Shown in pieces: positions 5,062 to 5,654 of a stretch of 5,654 nucleotides of DNA (position 1 is the first letter of the stretch; each line of letters begins with the position of its first letter). The notes under the pieces were generated by a model, which ran no database searches, was not told where the DNA came from, and worked only from the letters and a program-made list of their open reading frames with translations. A program made the position numbers and the translations under genes. Source of the DNA: JBAYJS01 sp041664985 (lineage in GTDB: Bacteria; Patescibacteriota; Patescibacteriia; Buchananbacterales; UBA6539); contig JBAYJS010000059.1 of the NCBI GenBank assembly GCA_041664985.1, forward strand, positions 1 to 5,654, written 5' to 3'.

Positions 5062-5262
5062 TTGAGCAATAAAAAAATGCCTAGTTACCGGATTTTAACG
5101 CCGGAAGAAGTTGCCTCAATCATGAAGGTAAGCCAAAAAACGGTTTATCGCTGGATTAGTGCTGGGAAATTAGGCGCCAGCCAGGTCGGCTACAAAACTT
5201 ATCGGATCTTTGAACAGGATCTGATTTTATTTATGAAAAAAAATCGAGTTAATAAAAAATAA
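5062..5262 (+). CDS. Small helix-turn-helix DNA-binding protein (excisionase/MerR-like, HTH_17 type)
   Basis: From the TTG start the protein has 66 residues and is essentially one winged HTH domain. Helix 1 is TPEEVASIM (13-21), a short turn KVS follows, and the recognition helix is QKTVYRWISAG (25-35). A wing strand LGASQVGYKTYRIF (37-50) and a last helix EQDLILFMKK (51-60) complete it. The pattern 'LTPEEVA..M.VS..TVYRWI..GKL.A..VG...RI...DL..F' is that of excisionase-family DNA-binding domains, which serve as regulators as well as recombination directionality factors. No integrase is visible here, so a transcriptional role is more likely. The repeated 12-mer in its own promoter suggests autoregulation. 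The stop overlaps the next start by 1 nt (TAATG), so both proteins are probably made together. Starting at ATG 5077 would remove five residues and leave the domain intact. Confidence 0.85.
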   Translation: MSNKKMPSYRILTPEEVASIMKVSQKTVYRWISAGKLGASQVGYKTYRIFEQDLILFMKKNRVNKK

Positions 5263-5654
5263 TGAATAAGTTTGAAAAGTTAAATCAGATTTTTCAAAAA
5301 ACTAGAAACCAAATAATTCTAGGAATTTTACTTTTGTTAATTTTGACAACGGTGGTTAGTTTTAATTTACCATTGGCCCAAGCCGCCCCGGGTATTAATA
5401 AACAAATTAATTACCAAGGTAAAATGTCAACGGCTAGCGGCGCAACTGTTACCAACGCTTCTTGGTCTTTCCGATTTAGAATCTATGATGCTTCCAGTAA
5501 TGGAAGCTTACTTTGGACGGAAAGATGGAATAGTACCACAACACCAGTGACTACGATTAATGGAGTGTTTTCCGTTGCTTTAGGCTCTTTAGGCCAAGCT
5601 GACAGTTTGGATAGTATTAATTGGAATTCCGATAGCTTATATTTACAAATTGAT
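5262..5654 (+). CDS. Secreted surface protein, N-terminal part, runs off right edge
   Basis: An ATG at 5262, overlapping the HTH gene stop by 1 nt, opens a frame of 131 codons with no stop before the edge. Residues 1-17 are charged (MNKFEKLNQIFQKTRNQ), 18-36 are strongly hydrophobic, and LPLAQA-AP suggests signal peptidase cleavage after A41. The mature part begins INKQINYQGKMSTASG, then SWSFRFRIYDASSNGSLLWTE (69-87), INGVFSVALGSL (99-110) and DSLYLQID (124-131). I recognise this beta-rich start ('INYQGKL...FRLYDA..GG.LLWTE...V.NG.FSV.LG') from large repetitive surface or tail-fibre-like proteins common in Patescibacteria. Total length and C-terminal domains are unknown. No Shine-Dalgarno is visible; translation is probably coupled to the HTH gene. 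Possible roles such as attachment to a host cell or surface layer are inference only. Confidence 0.83.
   Translation, partial: MNKFEKLNQIFQKTRNQIILGILLLLILTTVVSFNLPLAQAAPGINKQINYQGKMSTASGATVTNASWSFRFRIYDASSNGSLLWTERWNSTTTPVTTINGVFSVALGSLGQADSLDSINWNSDSLYLQID

Overview
The window looks like chromosome from a Patescibacteria / Candidate Phyla Radiation bacterium, probably of the Parcubacteria type. The DNA is AT-rich with AAA/TTT-heavy codons. Most genes are tightly packed and lack a Shine-Dalgarno sequence. Two proteins have architectures typical of that group: a D,D-carboxypeptidase with an N-terminal 'W-Y' module repeated twice, and a secreted protein starting with an 'INYQGKM...W.FRFRIYDA...LLWTE' domain. 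The taxonomic call rests on recognising these families; no rRNA or tRNA gene is present to confirm it.

Layout. Positions 1-296 (minus) hold the start of a PRC-barrel protein that runs off the left edge. A divergent promoter region (297-450) separates it from a plus-strand operon. The operon encodes a secreted S11 D-alanyl-D-alanine carboxypeptidase (451-1734), a nucleoside phosphorylase of the PNP/UDP family (1745-2524), a class II (FucA/MtnB-like) aldolase (2517-3110) and an MtnA-type sugar-1-phosphate isomerase (3073-4128). It ends at an intrinsic terminator (4148-4176). A compositionally distinct stretch follows: a structured leader, a 165-residue protein of unknown function with an internal duplication (4341-4838, about 50% GC, strong Shine-Dalgarno) and its own terminator (4846-4877). 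The right end has a strong promoter overlapping a repeated 12-mer, a small excisionase/MerR-like HTH gene (5062-5262) and, overlapping it by 1 nt, a secreted surface protein that runs off the right edge.

How the genes fit together. Phosphorylase, isomerase and aldolase are the three steps that convert a nucleoside (5'-methylthioadenosine, 5'-deoxyadenosine or an ordinary nucleoside) to a sugar-1-phosphate, then a ketose-1-phosphate, then dihydroxyacetone phosphate plus an aldehyde. This is the layout of the 'DHAP shunt'. It would make sense in a scavenging organism with reduced metabolism, but the substrate cannot be fixed from sequence. The HTH gene and surface-protein gene probably form a second, autoregulated transcription unit. 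The 165-residue gene looks like a self-contained accessory insertion between the two units. I found no complete mobile element, CRISPR array or RNA gene.
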